The position numbers and the translations under genes are program-made. DNA of 64,000 nucleotides, taken from Yinghuangia soli. Lineage in GTDB: Bacteria; Actinomycetota; Actinomycetes; Streptomycetales; Streptomycetaceae. Each line of letters begins with the position of its first letter. Position 1 is the first letter of the stretch. Below are positions 48,835 to 57,363 of this stretch, one piece after another. The stretch covers positions 125,400 through 189,399 of the forward strand of contig NZ_JAKFHA010000001.1 of assembly GCF_021502675.1 (NCBI RefSeq), given 5' to 3'. The notes under the pieces are model-generated. The model ran no database searches, was not told the DNA's origin, and saw nothing but the letters and a program-made list of their open reading frames with translations.

Positions 48835-49134
48835 ATGACCCGGATACCTCGGGACCAGAGGCGTGGGACCGAACCCGACGACGCCGTGACGGACCTGCCG
48901 TTGCGGCGGATCCTGTCGCGGCTGGCCCTGGTCGCGGGTGTGGTGGCAGCGGTCGGCTGCTCGTGGGCGGCGGCGGTGTCCGAGGCGCATCAAGGGGTGT
49001 GGATCTTCGCGGCGGTGATGTCGGCGGCCACGGCCATCGTGGCGGCCGTCGACCTCGGCGTGATCCGGCATCGGATGGAAGCACGCCGGAACAGGCCCGG
49101 AGGCAGCGGCTCCGGACGGTTCGTCGCGCACTGA
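48835..49134 (+). CDS. small membrane protein (DUF6343-like)
   Basis: 99 residues. The segment GTEPDDAVTDLPLRRILSRL resembles the G-T-E-P...LRLR start of DUF6343 proteins, followed by two transmembrane helices (ALVAGVVAAVGCSWAAAV and VWIFAAVMSAATAIVAAVDL) and a basic tail. ATG at 48835 with GTAGGGG upstream. Divergent from aspD. The function is unknown and family assignment is tentative. Confidence 0.65.
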   Translation: MTRIPRDQRRGTEPDDAVTDLPLRRILSRLALVAGVVAAVGCSWAAAVSEAHQGVWIFAAVMSAATAIVAAVDLGVIRHRMEARRNRPGGSGSGRFVAH

Positions 49135-49477
49135 CACCCAGAGCCGCGCACGCGTACCGGCACCCCAGGGGCAGGGGCCGTGCACGCGTAGCGGCAGCCC
49201 AGGGGCAGGGCCGTACCCGCGTACCCATGAACCCCGAGCCGTACCAGGACGCCGACCCCTGGACCAAGCCGGTGACAACCTGCCGCCGCCCGAGCGAATC
49301 CCCTCACCCGGGCGGCCCCATCGGCGCTACCCCACGACGATTTGCGCGGTTTGTCCAGGTGTCTGCCGCACCCGCCGCGGCACCCGCAGGAGAACGGAGT
49401 CACCCTGGGCGAACAGATCCCCTGAGGCGTGTCAGCGGTATTCCGGTAGCTGCCGGCCTTCGCGCCGCGGCCGGTGG
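49135..49477. other. intergenic region with direct repeats
   Basis: 343 bases between two small convergent genes. Beyond the 34-base repeats nothing is recognised; a + strand frame from ATG 49227 overlaps the next gene and is not supported. Confidence 0.55.
49140..49225. repeat. degenerate direct repeats of about 34 bases
   Basis: CGCGTACCGGCACCCCAGGG-type units start at about 49151 and 49185, with a shorter third at 49218. They share the core CAGGGGCAGGG. Confidence 0.65.
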
Positions 49478-49651
49478 TCAGGCCAGCATGGCGACGACCA
49501 TCACCACGGCGAAGAGCAGCACACCGGCGAGTACGGCCAGCACGGTCACCAGCAGCCACGGCATCGGATTGCGGCGCGGTCCCGCCGCTTCCACCGTGCC
49601 GCCGGAGCCCTGCGCGTACTCGGGCCCCTCGGCCACCGGGTCTTGTGACAC
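49478..49651 (-). CDS. small tail-anchored membrane protein
   Basis: 57 residues, soluble SQDPVAEGPEYAQGSGGTVE, then PRRNPMPWLLVTVLAVLAGV and a second part LLFAVVMVVAMLA of one long hydrophobic helix ending at the C-terminus. GTG at 49651 has GGGGAGG six bases upstream, a strong ribosome site. Similar proteins are widespread and unnamed in streptomycetes. Confidence 0.75.
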   Translation of the reverse strand: MSQDPVAEGPEYAQGSGGTVEAAGPRRNPMPWLLVTVLAVLAGVLLFAVVMVVAMLA

Positions 49652-50062
49652 GGACGTCCTCCCCGCATAGGTCCCCACAACGGCAATGCCCACCCAGCCT
49701 GTCACCCGGGCGGGCCGCCGTGCATCGGTCCTGCGGAGGAATCGGGGAAATACCGGTGCTTGTCCCGGAGTCCCACCCGGAACGCATCGGCGCTCCCCCG
49801 CCTCCTCCCGTCCAGAACCGGTTGACGGGTCCAGCGGAAGATCGGCCGAAGATCAGCGGAGGATCCGCAGCCGGCGCCCACCCGGCCTGCGGCGGCCGGC
49901 ACCCACCCGGCCCGCCCGTGTCGTGCCCGTGGCACGCGCGTACGCACGCACCCACACGTCCGTGCGCGCAGTCGCGGCCGAGAGCAGCGGCGGCCGGCCG
50001 CGACCCTGTCAGCAGGGTCGCGGCCGGCCGTTGTCGCGCTGTGCGTGCCGCTGCGGCGACGG
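49652..50062. other. intergenic region, no supported gene
   Basis: 411 bases. It contains repeated CACCCGGCC-type units near 49865-49915 and the strong stem-loop at 49991-50030. Nothing else is recognised. Confidence 0.6.
49991..50030. terminator. strong terminator after the liv-type operon
   Basis: A perfect 18-base inverted repeat (49991-50008 and 50013-50030) with a four-base loop TCAG, 32 bases beyond the stop of the last gene (50063, - strand). Confidence 0.85.
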
Positions 50063-51586
50063 TCAGACCGTCGGCGGCTGCCCGCCGCCCTGCTGCTGGC
50101 TCGTGGCGATGAGCCGGGCCAGCCAGAAGCGCAGGAAGTTCGACAGCGAGTAGCGGATGAACAGCGCCATGCCCGCGATCGAGATCGTGATGCCGACCAA
50201 GCCGACCACGATGGCGTCGTTCTGGGTCAGTTCGAGGCGCGTGGTGTGCGCCATGATGTACGCCCCGAGGGCGGTACCGATGCCCGCCACCAGCAGCGCG
50301 ACGCCCAGCCACATGAGCTGCTTGTCGATCGCCGTGTTGGGCGCCTTGATGCGCAGGCCCGCGACCTCCTGGGCCAGCTCGCCCGACCGCGGTCCGCCGG
50401 CCGGCGGCAGTGCGGGCGGCGGGGGCGTGCTGCCCTCAAGGGCGACCGGGGTGCCCGCCGGAACGGTGGGCGGAACACCGGCGGTGTTCGTGCTCATGGG
50501 TTCACCTCGTGTCTCGCCTCGTGACGTACCTGACGTGCCTGCCGTACCTGACGTGCCTTCGGTGCCTGCTTCTTTCGCCATGCTGATCTGGCCGGCCGTG
50601 CCCGCCGCGCCTTCCGCCGACTCCCCGTCGGAGGACGCGGCCGCCTGCTCGCCGCCCAGGTACGCGGTGACCCGGTCGGACCCGGAGCCGGATCCCGAAC
50701 CGACCGCCGGCAGGACGACCGTGCTGTCGCTGCTGCCGTCCGCGCCGCCGCTGCTCTGCGCCGGGACCGCGGGCAGGAGCAGCGTCGCCGCAGTGCCCGC
50801 GGACTGCGGAGGCGGCTCCGACTCGGGGTCCTCGCCGCCGCCACCGCCGCCGCCCAGGTACGCGCTGTGCAGCCCGGACGCGATCTGCTGCGGCGTCCCC
50901 ACCGCGGTGATGCGCCCGCCGGTCATGACCGCCGCGAGGTCGGCGACCCCGAGTGCGGTCTGCGCGAACTGCTCGACGAGGAGCACCGTCACCCCGGTGC
51001 CGGCGATGCGGGCGACGATCTCGAAGAGCTGCTCGACGACCAGCGGTGCCAGGCCCATGGACAGTTCGTCGATGAGCAGCACCGCCGGATCGGTGGCGAT
51101 GGCCCGGGCCATGGCGAGCATCTGCTGCTCGCCGCCGGACATCGTGCCGGCCGCCTGGCGGCGCCGTTCCTTGAGCCTGGGGAAGATCGGGAAGACGCGT
51201 TCCTCGATCTCGGAGCGCGACACCCCCCGGTAGCTGGCCATCCACAGGTTCTCGGAGACGGTGAGATTGGGGAAGACCCCGCGCCCTTCCGGAATGCTGC
51301 ACAGCCCCAGCCGGGCCAGGTCGACCGGTGCGGCGCCGGTGACGCAGCGCCCGGCGAGCCAGATGTCGCCGCCGCTGGGGGCGTGCAGGCCGGACGCGAC
51401 CTTGAGCATGGTGGTCTTGCCGGCCCCGTTGGGCCCCAGGACCGCCAGCACCGAGCCGGCCGGCACCGCGAGGTCGACGCCGTGCAGCACTTCGACCTGC
51501 TCGTACGCTGCCTTGATGCCGCGCAGTTCGAGCAGCGGCGGGGCGGCGGCCGGGCCGGGGACGGGGAGTTCGAGCGTCAGTGTCAT
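50063..51586 (-). CDS. livF: branched-chain amino-acid ABC transporter ATPase fused to a membrane domain (LivF-like)
   Basis: 507 residues. Residues about 18-250 are a LivF-type ATPase: Walker A GPNGAGKTT, CSIPEGRGVFPNLTVSENLW, signature MSGGEQQMLAMARA, Walker B VLLIDELSMGLAP and VLLVEQFAQTA. A low-complexity linker (Gly, Ser, Thr, Glu) follows, then from about residue 364 a segment MSTNTAGVPPTVPAGTPVAL and two transmembrane helices (LMWLGVALLVAGIGTALGAY and AIVVGLVGITISIAGMALFI). The second part has its own ATG (50497) with GAGGTGA upstream, so it may also be made separately. ATG at 51586 overlaps the livG stop by four bases. Confidence 0.85.
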   Translation of the reverse strand: MTLTLELPVPGPAAAPPLLELRGIKAAYEQVEVLHGVDLAVPAGSVLAVLGPNGAGKTTMLKVASGLHAPSGGDIWLAGRCVTGAAPVDLARLGLCSIPEGRGVFPNLTVSENLWMASYRGVSRSEIEERVFPIFPRLKERRRQAAGTMSGGEQQMLAMARAIATDPAVLLIDELSMGLAPLVVEQLFEIVARIAGTGVTVLLVEQFAQTALGVADLAAVMTGGRITAVGTPQQIASGLHSAYLGGGGGGGEDPESEPPPQSAGTAATLLLPAVPAQSSGGADGSSDSTVVLPAVGSGSGSGSDRVTAYLGGEQAAASSDGESAEGAAGTAGQISMAKEAGTEGTSGTAGTSGTSRGETRGEPMSTNTAGVPPTVPAGTPVALEGSTPPPPALPPAGGPRSGELAQEVAGLRIKAPNTAIDKQLMWLGVALLVAGIGTALGAYIMAHTTRLELTQNDAIVVGLVGITISIAGMALFIRYSLSNFLRFWLARLIATSQQQGGGQPPTV

Positions 51587-52362
51587 CGCGACACCCCCAG
51601 CGCGTCGTCGGGATCGGCCAGGACGGCGGGGTCGAGGTCGTCGTCGACTTCGCCCAGGTAGGCCGCCCGCACGGCCGGGTCCGCCTGGATCTGCGCGCAG
51701 GTGCCCTGCGCGAGCTTCTTGCCGAAGTCGAGCACGTGGAGTTCGTCGCACACCGACATGACCAGGTCCATGTCGTGCTCGACGAGCAGCACCGCGACGC
51801 CCTCGTCGGCGACTTCGCGCAGCACGCGGGAGAAGTCGGCGGTCTCGGACTCGTCCTGCCCGGACGCCGGTTCGTCGAGCAGCAGGACGCGCGGCCGGCA
51901 GGCCAGCGAGCGGGCCAGTTCGACCATGCGGCCCTGCCCGGTGGGCAGCGAGTCCGCGCGGACTTCGGCGATGGCCCCGAGGTTGAGGCGCTCGATGAGC
52001 TTCTCGGTGGTCGGTGCGGCGCGCTCCGCGGTGCGGTGCCGGCGCTTGAACTGGGCTGCCGCGACGTGGATGTTCTCGCGGACCGTGAGCGATCCGAAGA
52101 GCTCCAGCCGCTGGAAGGTGCGCGCCATGCCGCGCCTGGCCCGCTTGTACGGGGCCAGCTTGCTGATGTCGCGGCCGTCCAGTTCGACCTTGCCGGCGTG
52201 CGGGGCCTGCAGGCCGGTGATGACGTTGAACATCGTGGTCTTGCCGGCGCCGTTGGGTCCGATCAGTCCGGTGATCTGCCCGTTGAGGGCCCGGAGGCTG
52301 ATGTTGTCGAGGGCGGTGTGGCCGCCGAACCGGACCGTGACGTCCCTGACCTCAAGCCCCAT
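51583..52362 (-). CDS. livG: branched-chain amino-acid-type ABC transporter ATPase (LivG-like)
   Basis: 259 residues. Walker A GPNGAGKTT, QRLELFGSLTVRENIHVAAA, an atypical signature LPTGQGRMVELARSLA where LSxGQ is usual, Walker B VLLLDEPASGQD and switch His in VLLVEHDMDLV. ATG at 52362 with GGGAGG five bases upstream; it overlaps the permease gene by 11 bases. Together with LivF-like it would drive the fused permease. Confidence 0.9.
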   Translation of the reverse strand: MGLEVRDVTVRFGGHTALDNISLRALNGQITGLIGPNGAGKTTMFNVITGLQAPHAGKVELDGRDISKLAPYKRARRGMARTFQRLELFGSLTVRENIHVAAAQFKRRHRTAERAAPTTEKLIERLNLGAIAEVRADSLPTGQGRMVELARSLACRPRVLLLDEPASGQDESETADFSRVLREVADEGVAVLLVEHDMDLVMSVCDELHVLDFGKKLAQGTCAQIQADPAVRAAYLGEVDDDLDPAVLADPDDALGVSR

Positions 52363-54577
52363 GGCGGCCTCCCGAGACGGCGGTTGCACCTGCGCCGTTC
52401 ACGGCGACGGCGGTGAGCGGCGGAAGTCCGAGGGTACGGTCCAGCGCCTCGATGTCGGCAGGGGTGAACGGCTTGCTGAGGCCGAGTTGCTCGGGCGGCG
52501 CGGTCATGCCCTCGGGCAGGACGTCGCTGCCGGTCTGCTTGCCGACCTTCTCCGATTCCAGGCCGCGGGCCACCGACGAGATGGCGGCCAGGGCCACGCC
52601 GATGGCGATGACCATGGCGTAGTTGCCCACCAGATCGGCTTCGCGGGCCACGAACGCAAGCACCACCAGCGCGCTGCCCGCCGCCATGACCGCCGGGTAT
52701 TTGAGCGCCGGATCCCACTTGGGCCGGAGTTGCGCGGCGATCATGCCGTTCGGGTTGCGGCCGAGCGCGATTCCGTTGAGGCCGATGAGGATCGTGGTCA
52801 GCTGCACGTAGTCCGGGAAGAGGTTCGTCATCAGCGGGGTGCCCAGCAGCATGGCGGTGAACAGGGCGCCGCCGGGCGAGTTGAGGCCGGCGATGACCAT
52901 CGACATGAGGATGGAAAGGCCCGCGAAGAACTCGAACTGGGTGGCGCTGACCGACTTGGTGGCCCCTGCCAGGATGCCGCCGCCGACGCCTGCGATGGCC
53001 GCCGACGTGGCGAACACCGCGAGGGTGGTGAGCTTGTGGTTCATGCCGAGCGTGGCGCAGGCGGCCGGGCTGTCCTTGAGGGCGAGCAGGCGCTTGCCGA
53101 ACTCGCCGCGCCGGATGGCCACCACCAGCAGGCTGCACAGGGCGAAAGCGACGCCGCCGAAGATGAAGTACGCGCGGTCGCTGTCGATGCTCACCCAGGG
53201 CAGGTCGTAGCGCTCGACGTTCAGGGTGCCGCCCTTGAAGATGTGGAACGTGGTGTCGCCCCACGTCCACTTGGGCAGCAGGTAGATCCATCTGTCCAAG
53301 GCGACCGCGAATGCGGCGGTGGCCAAGGCGAGATAGATGCCGGACAGGCGCAGTGCGGGCAGTGCGACGATCGCCCCGATGAAGGCGCACAGCAGGGCCG
53401 CGTAGACCAGGCCCATGAGGCTGCCGTCGCCGCCCCAGTGCGCCACCGCGATGGCGCCGATGCCGGCGAAGCTCAGCTGCGCCAGGGAGAGTTGGCCGGC
53501 GTAGCCGACCAGCGGGATCATCGACAGCGCGATGATGCCCATGCCCCACATCTTGGTGCTGCTGAACAGGTCGATCGGGTCCATCGTGCGGGCTGCGACG
53601 ACCGATCCGAACACGACGGCGGCCGCGAAGATCAGACTGCCGGACCAGGTCGGCCGCTTGGCGATCTCGCGGGTGCGGGAGGCCGCGTGGCCGCGCAGTT
53701 GCGACTGCGGCATGAGCAGCAGCGCCACGAACAGCACCGCGACCGGGACCACGGCGACGAAGCCGCTCAGGTACGGCTGGGCCGTCTCCCACTTGGGCAC
53801 GTAGCCGATGGCGTAGTCGTTGGCGAGGCCGATGACGAGCGCGCCGACGAAGGTCATCGGCAGGCTGCGCAGCCGTCCGATGACCGCCGCCGCGTACGCG
53901 TTGATGATCAGCAGGGTGAGCGGCAGCGGGCTGAGCGACAGCTTGGGGGCCACCAGGATGCCCGCCACCGCGGCGAGCATGGTGCCGATGGCCCAGGCCA
54001 TCATGCCCGGCACTTCGGGGCGCGAGCCGTTGAGGACGGCCAGCGAGCGGTCGTCCACGGTGGCGCGCATGGCGACGCCGGACCGGGTGCGGGTGAGCAG
54101 GATCCACAGCCCGATGGCGACCAGGAGTGCCACCGCGAGTGTGGTGACGTCGCTGTACGGCACGCGTACGCCGAGCACTTCGACGACGTGGCCTTGGAAG
54201 AACGGTGTGATCGTGCGGTTCTTGTTGGGGTCCCAGATCCACAGCACCGCCGCGACCAGGGACAAGAGGATGGCCACGGTGACCATCAGCTTGGTGGCCT
54301 GCGAGGTGCCTTCCAGGCGCCGCATGATCACCAGGTGCATCAGCGCCCCGAACAGCGGGGCGAGCAGCAGCAGGACCACGGCCAGGGCCAGCAGGACCGG
54401 CCAGCCCCAGCCGTAGTGCAGCTGCCAGTAGGTGAAGGCCGCGAACATTCCGGTGGCGCCGTGCGCCATGTTGAAGATGCCCGTGGTGGTGTACGTCAGG
54501 GTCAGGCCGCCGGCGGTGATCGCGTAGATCCCGCCGGTGGCCAGACCGCTGATGGTGAACGTCAGGAACTCTTTCAC
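52352..54577 (-). CDS. fused LivH-LivM permease of a branched-chain amino-acid-type ABC transporter
   Basis: 741 residues. Residues 1-290 are LivH-like (GLATGGIYAITAGGLTLTYT, FNMAHGATGMFAAF, RTRSGVAMRATVDDRSLAVL). Residues about 310-640 are LivM-like (LVGYAGQLSLAQLSFAGIGA, LRLSGIYLALATAAFAVALD, FGKRLLALKDSPAACATLGM). About 100 further residues form a small membrane and cytosolic tail. In most bacteria these are two proteins; fused forms are known in actinobacteria. The start is GTG at 54577 with GGAGGGG close upstream. Confidence 0.92.
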   Translation of the reverse strand: MKEFLTFTISGLATGGIYAITAGGLTLTYTTTGIFNMAHGATGMFAAFTYWQLHYGWGWPVLLALAVVLLLLAPLFGALMHLVIMRRLEGTSQATKLMVTVAILLSLVAAVLWIWDPNKNRTITPFFQGHVVEVLGVRVPYSDVTTLAVALLVAIGLWILLTRTRSGVAMRATVDDRSLAVLNGSRPEVPGMMAWAIGTMLAAVAGILVAPKLSLSPLPLTLLIINAYAAAVIGRLRSLPMTFVGALVIGLANDYAIGYVPKWETAQPYLSGFVAVVPVAVLFVALLLMPQSQLRGHAASRTREIAKRPTWSGSLIFAAAVVFGSVVAARTMDPIDLFSSTKMWGMGIIALSMIPLVGYAGQLSLAQLSFAGIGAIAVAHWGGDGSLMGLVYAALLCAFIGAIVALPALRLSGIYLALATAAFAVALDRWIYLLPKWTWGDTTFHIFKGGTLNVERYDLPWVSIDSDRAYFIFGGVAFALCSLLVVAIRRGEFGKRLLALKDSPAACATLGMNHKLTTLAVFATSAAIAGVGGGILAGATKSVSATQFEFFAGLSILMSMVIAGLNSPGGALFTAMLLGTPLMTNLFPDYVQLTTILIGLNGIALGRNPNGMIAAQLRPKWDPALKYPAVMAAGSALVVLAFVAREADLVGNYAMVIAIGVALAAISSVARGLESEKVGKQTGSDVLPEGMTAPPEQLGLSKPFTPADIEALDRTLGLPPLTAVAVNGAGATAVSGGRHGA

Positions 54578-54639
54578 GCACCCCTCCGTGGGCGGATCAG
54601 GTGGACGTCCGAGCGGATGTCACCGCGGATCGGGTGGCG

Positions 54640-56055
54640 TCAGGAGTAGGTCTGGTCGAGCGTGACGGTGTTGTCCGACGAGCAGTTGAAGATCGCGTCG
54701 GTACTGGGCTTGGTGACTTCCTTGTCCACCTGGAACCCGTCCTTGCCGAGCTTCAGCAGCGAGAAGCAGGGGTTGGCGTCCATCTCGGTCAGCGGTCCGA
54801 CGGTGTTGGGCGCGAAGAGGCCGCCCGCCGTCCAGTCCTTGACCTTGGACTTCTCCAGCACGCACTCCACCGTGACGTCCGCACCGCAGGCCTTCACGGC
54901 CTGGGCCCACAGCAGCCAGGCGTTCAGCCCGGAGTAGTGGAAGTAGACGAGGCGGGCGTCCTTCTTCTTGGTGTGGAAGAGCTGCACCGCGAGGTCGGCG
55001 ACCGGCTTGTCCTTGGCGGCTTCCTGCGGCCAGAAGGTGGTGTAGACGAAGAAGTCGCTGTCCACGAGCCCGTCGGCGGCAGCCTGCACGTTCGCCGCGT
55101 GGTAGGCCGACTGGTCGGAGAGAATCACCTTCGGCGCCCAGCCGGCGTTCTGCATCTCCTGGAACAGCGGGGTCGCGTTGACCGCGAACACACCGGCGCT
55201 GACCAGGATCTGGACGTCCGCGGCCTTCATGGACTCGACGAACGCGCGCCAGGTGGCGCCGATGGGCGGGGAGAGCTGCTTGGAGACGATGGTCCCGCCG
55301 GCCTTCTGGATGGCGTCCTCGTAGCGGTCCGCGACCGGCTTGAGGGAGTCCAACTCCTGGCCGAGGATGCCGACCTTGCCCTTGAGGTCGGGGTACTTCT
55401 CGAAGAGCGCCTTGTACGGGCCGACCGGGCCGCGGTTCGCCGGGATGCCGCCGGGTTGCACCTGCAGCGGGGCGTTGATCGCCTTGGTGGTGACCAGGTA
55501 GCCGGGGATCTGGCCGAGGTTGCAGCCCAGTCGCGGCTCGACGGAGGCGTCGTCCAGCGGGTTGCCGCCGCCGACCGACATGAAGTCTTCCTGGCACGCC
55601 GCTGCCGTCGCCGCCGCAGCTTCGAAGAGCTTTCCGTCGCGCTTGTCGACCTTGATCTTGCGGCCGTTGATGCCGCCCTGGCCGTTGCACCAGTCGGCGA
55701 ACGCCTCGCCCATGTCCCAGAACTCCTGGCCGAGGCCGGGCTGCGCCGGGTTGTTGGCGTCGGCCATGGTGGCGACCTTGATCTCCGTCTCGGAGACGCC
55801 GCGCACCTGCTGCGAGGCCGGCTTCTGGTCGGCCGGCTTGGCGCTGCACAGGCCCTTCAGGTCACCGAAGTCGCCCGCGGCCAACTGCGTGTTGGTGGGC
55901 TTGGGGTTGTTCCCCGGCAGGACGCCGCCGCCCCCACCGCCGCCCTCGGCCACCCGCATGTCCCCGGATCGGCTGCAGGCCGCGACGAACAGCAACGGCA
56001 CCACCATGCCCACTGCCCATCGCCGCGCCATACGCCCAGCGAAAATTGACGCCAT
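54640..56055 (-). CDS. ABC transporter substrate-binding lipoprotein (branched-chain amino-acid/amide type)
   Basis: 471 residues. Signal peptide MASIFAGRMARRWAVGMVVP with lipobox LLFVAACS, a Gly-rich spacer, then a Leu/Ile/Val-binding type I fold: VSETEIKVATMADANNPAQP, WCNGQGGINGRKIKVDKRDG, KVGILGQELDSLKPVADRYE, NAGWAPKVILSDQSAY. Several Cys pairs suggest disulfides. ATG at 56055 with GGGAGGG upstream. First gene of the four-gene operon. The ligand is not predictable; this family also binds amides and aromatic compounds. Confidence 0.9.
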   Translation of the reverse strand: MASIFAGRMARRWAVGMVVPLLFVAACSRSGDMRVAEGGGGGGGVLPGNNPKPTNTQLAAGDFGDLKGLCSAKPADQKPASQQVRGVSETEIKVATMADANNPAQPGLGQEFWDMGEAFADWCNGQGGINGRKIKVDKRDGKLFEAAAATAAACQEDFMSVGGGNPLDDASVEPRLGCNLGQIPGYLVTTKAINAPLQVQPGGIPANRGPVGPYKALFEKYPDLKGKVGILGQELDSLKPVADRYEDAIQKAGGTIVSKQLSPPIGATWRAFVESMKAADVQILVSAGVFAVNATPLFQEMQNAGWAPKVILSDQSAYHAANVQAAADGLVDSDFFVYTTFWPQEAAKDKPVADLAVQLFHTKKKDARLVYFHYSGLNAWLLWAQAVKACGADVTVECVLEKSKVKDWTAGGLFAPNTVGPLTEMDANPCFSLLKLGKDGFQVDKEVTKPSTDAIFNCSSDNTVTLDQTYS

Positions 56056-56433
56056 CGGCCCTCCCGACACTTGTGTCCGCTGACCGGACGCAAGTTGTCC
56101 TGGTCGGCATTCGTCGTGCTGCGGTGCTTTGGTGCTCAAGTACTGAAGTGCTTTGGTGCTCGGTGCTTTTGTGCTCGACAGCTGTTGGTGCTGAGGTGCT
56201 CAAGTTGCTCGACTTGCCCAAGTGCGCACGTGCTTGTGCACCGCCCGGAACACGATCGAGTCGTGTGTCGACGACTAGGAGGTGTCGGGAGCGGCGATAG
56301 GGTCCGGAGATGCCATCAGACAATGGACCATGGAGCGATGGCCGGGACACTAACGGCGAGCTGACGAGGGTGCAAGAGCCGTCCCACCGGCAAAAAGTGC
56401 CGGTCGGATAACGCTTGGCGGAAGGGCGACGAC
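56056..56433. other. divergent intergenic region with AT-richer direct repeats
   Basis: 378 bases between the binding-protein gene and the spermidine-synthase-like gene. 56110-56215 is less GC-rich than its surroundings and contains repeated GTGCTTTGGTGCTC-like units. It should hold both promoters. No gene is supported. Confidence 0.6.
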
Positions 56434-57135
56434 ATGCCGGTGAAGCGAGAAGGCGACAATTTGACGAGCACCGTCGTCGACCGTGTCGCGACCGCGAACG
56501 GCGAGCTGGTCCTGCGCCGCGACGGCGCGCACTTCGAGATCATCAGCAACGGCACCTTCCTGATGGACACGCGGGACGGGACGTCCGAGCGGCTGCTCGT
56601 CCGGGCGGCCGTCGCGGCGCTGCCGGGAACCGGCCTGCGGGTGCTCGTCGGCGGGCTCGGCGTGGGTTTCTCGCTCGGCGAGGCGGCCGCGCACCCCGCG
56701 GTCGGGCACGTCACGGTGGTGGAGCGCGAGGCCCCGGTCATCGCCTGGCAGCGCGGGCCGCTGGCGCCCTTCTCCGGGCATGCGCTGTACGACCCCAAGG
56801 TCGAGGTGCGGCAGGCGGATCTGGTCGCCTGGGCGCACGATTCCGGGGCGTCCGGAGGCCATGAGGCCGTGGAGACGTTCGACGCGCTGTGCCTGGACAT
56901 CGACAACGGCCCCGATTGGACCGTCACCGACTCCAACCGCTCCCTCTACGGCGAGGCCGGCCTGCGCGCCCTGCGCCGCCGCCTGGCGCCCGGCGGCGTG
57001 CTCGCGGTCTGGAGTGCCGCGGCCAGCCCGGAGTTCGAGAAGCGGCTCGGCACGGTGTTCGCACGCGTGCAAGTGGAGGAGATCCCGGTACGCGTCCCGC
57101 GCGGCGTGCCCGACGTCGTCTACCTGGCGTCCTGA
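56434..57135 (+). CDS. spermidine-synthase-like SAM-fold protein
   Basis: 233 residues, a Rossmann-like methyltransferase fold resembling SpeE: LRVLVGGLGVGFSLGEAAAH (nucleotide loop), VTVVEREAPVIAWQRG, YDPKVEVRQADLVAW, FDALCLDIDNGPDWTVTDSN and LAPGGVLAVWSAAASPEFE. It lacks the N-terminal tetramerisation domain of true spermidine synthases, so it may be a methyltransferase-like or aminopropyl-transferase-like enzyme with another substrate. ATG at 56434. The stop lies in a 15-base tandem repeat. Confidence 0.82.
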   Translation: MPVKREGDNLTSTVVDRVATANGELVLRRDGAHFEIISNGTFLMDTRDGTSERLLVRAAVAALPGTGLRVLVGGLGVGFSLGEAAAHPAVGHVTVVEREAPVIAWQRGPLAPFSGHALYDPKVEVRQADLVAWAHDSGASGGHEAVETFDALCLDIDNGPDWTVTDSNRSLYGEAGLRALRRRLAPGGVLAVWSAAASPEFEKRLGTVFARVQVEEIPVRVPRGVPDVVYLAS

Positions 57136-57171
57136 CCCCGGGCGTCCTGACCCCGGGCGTCCTGACCCCGC
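57128..57171. repeat. three tandem 15-base units over the stop codon
   Basis: CGTCCTGACCCCGGG occurs twice exactly (57128-57142, 57143-57157) and a third time nearly complete (57158-57171). The TGA stop of the upstream gene (57133-57135) is in the first copy and is repeated in frame by the others, since 15 is a multiple of three. Confidence 0.9.
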
Positions 57172-57282
57172 GTCAGCCACCCGTCCTGTTGTCCGGGGTG
57201 GCGAACGACACCTTGCTTGTTGCCACCTGGTGACGATCTTGTTTCCCCTCGTTTGCGCAGGTCAGGACTGCATTTCATATGC

Positions 57283-57295
57283 TGACTATCCGTCA
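57283..57295. promoter_or_regulatory. TGAC-N5-GTCA palindrome upstream of the SnoaL/MFS pair
   Basis: TGAC-TATCC-GTCA (extended to CTGAC...GTCAG at 57282-57296), 68 bases before the start at 57364, in an AT-richer stretch with TATGCT just before it. A TetR-like repressor site is a reasonable guess, given the efflux pump downstream. Confidence 0.45.
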
Positions 57296-57363
57296 GGGAA
57301 AACTTGTGTGAGTCCTCTAACTCATGTCAGCATGCGATGAAAGGGCGACGTACGAGGGGACGG

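Noticed and set aside
49227-49670. + strand frame starting MNPEPYQDADPWTKP
   Set aside because: No ribosome site, and it runs antisense through the well-supported small membrane protein gene at 49478-49651.
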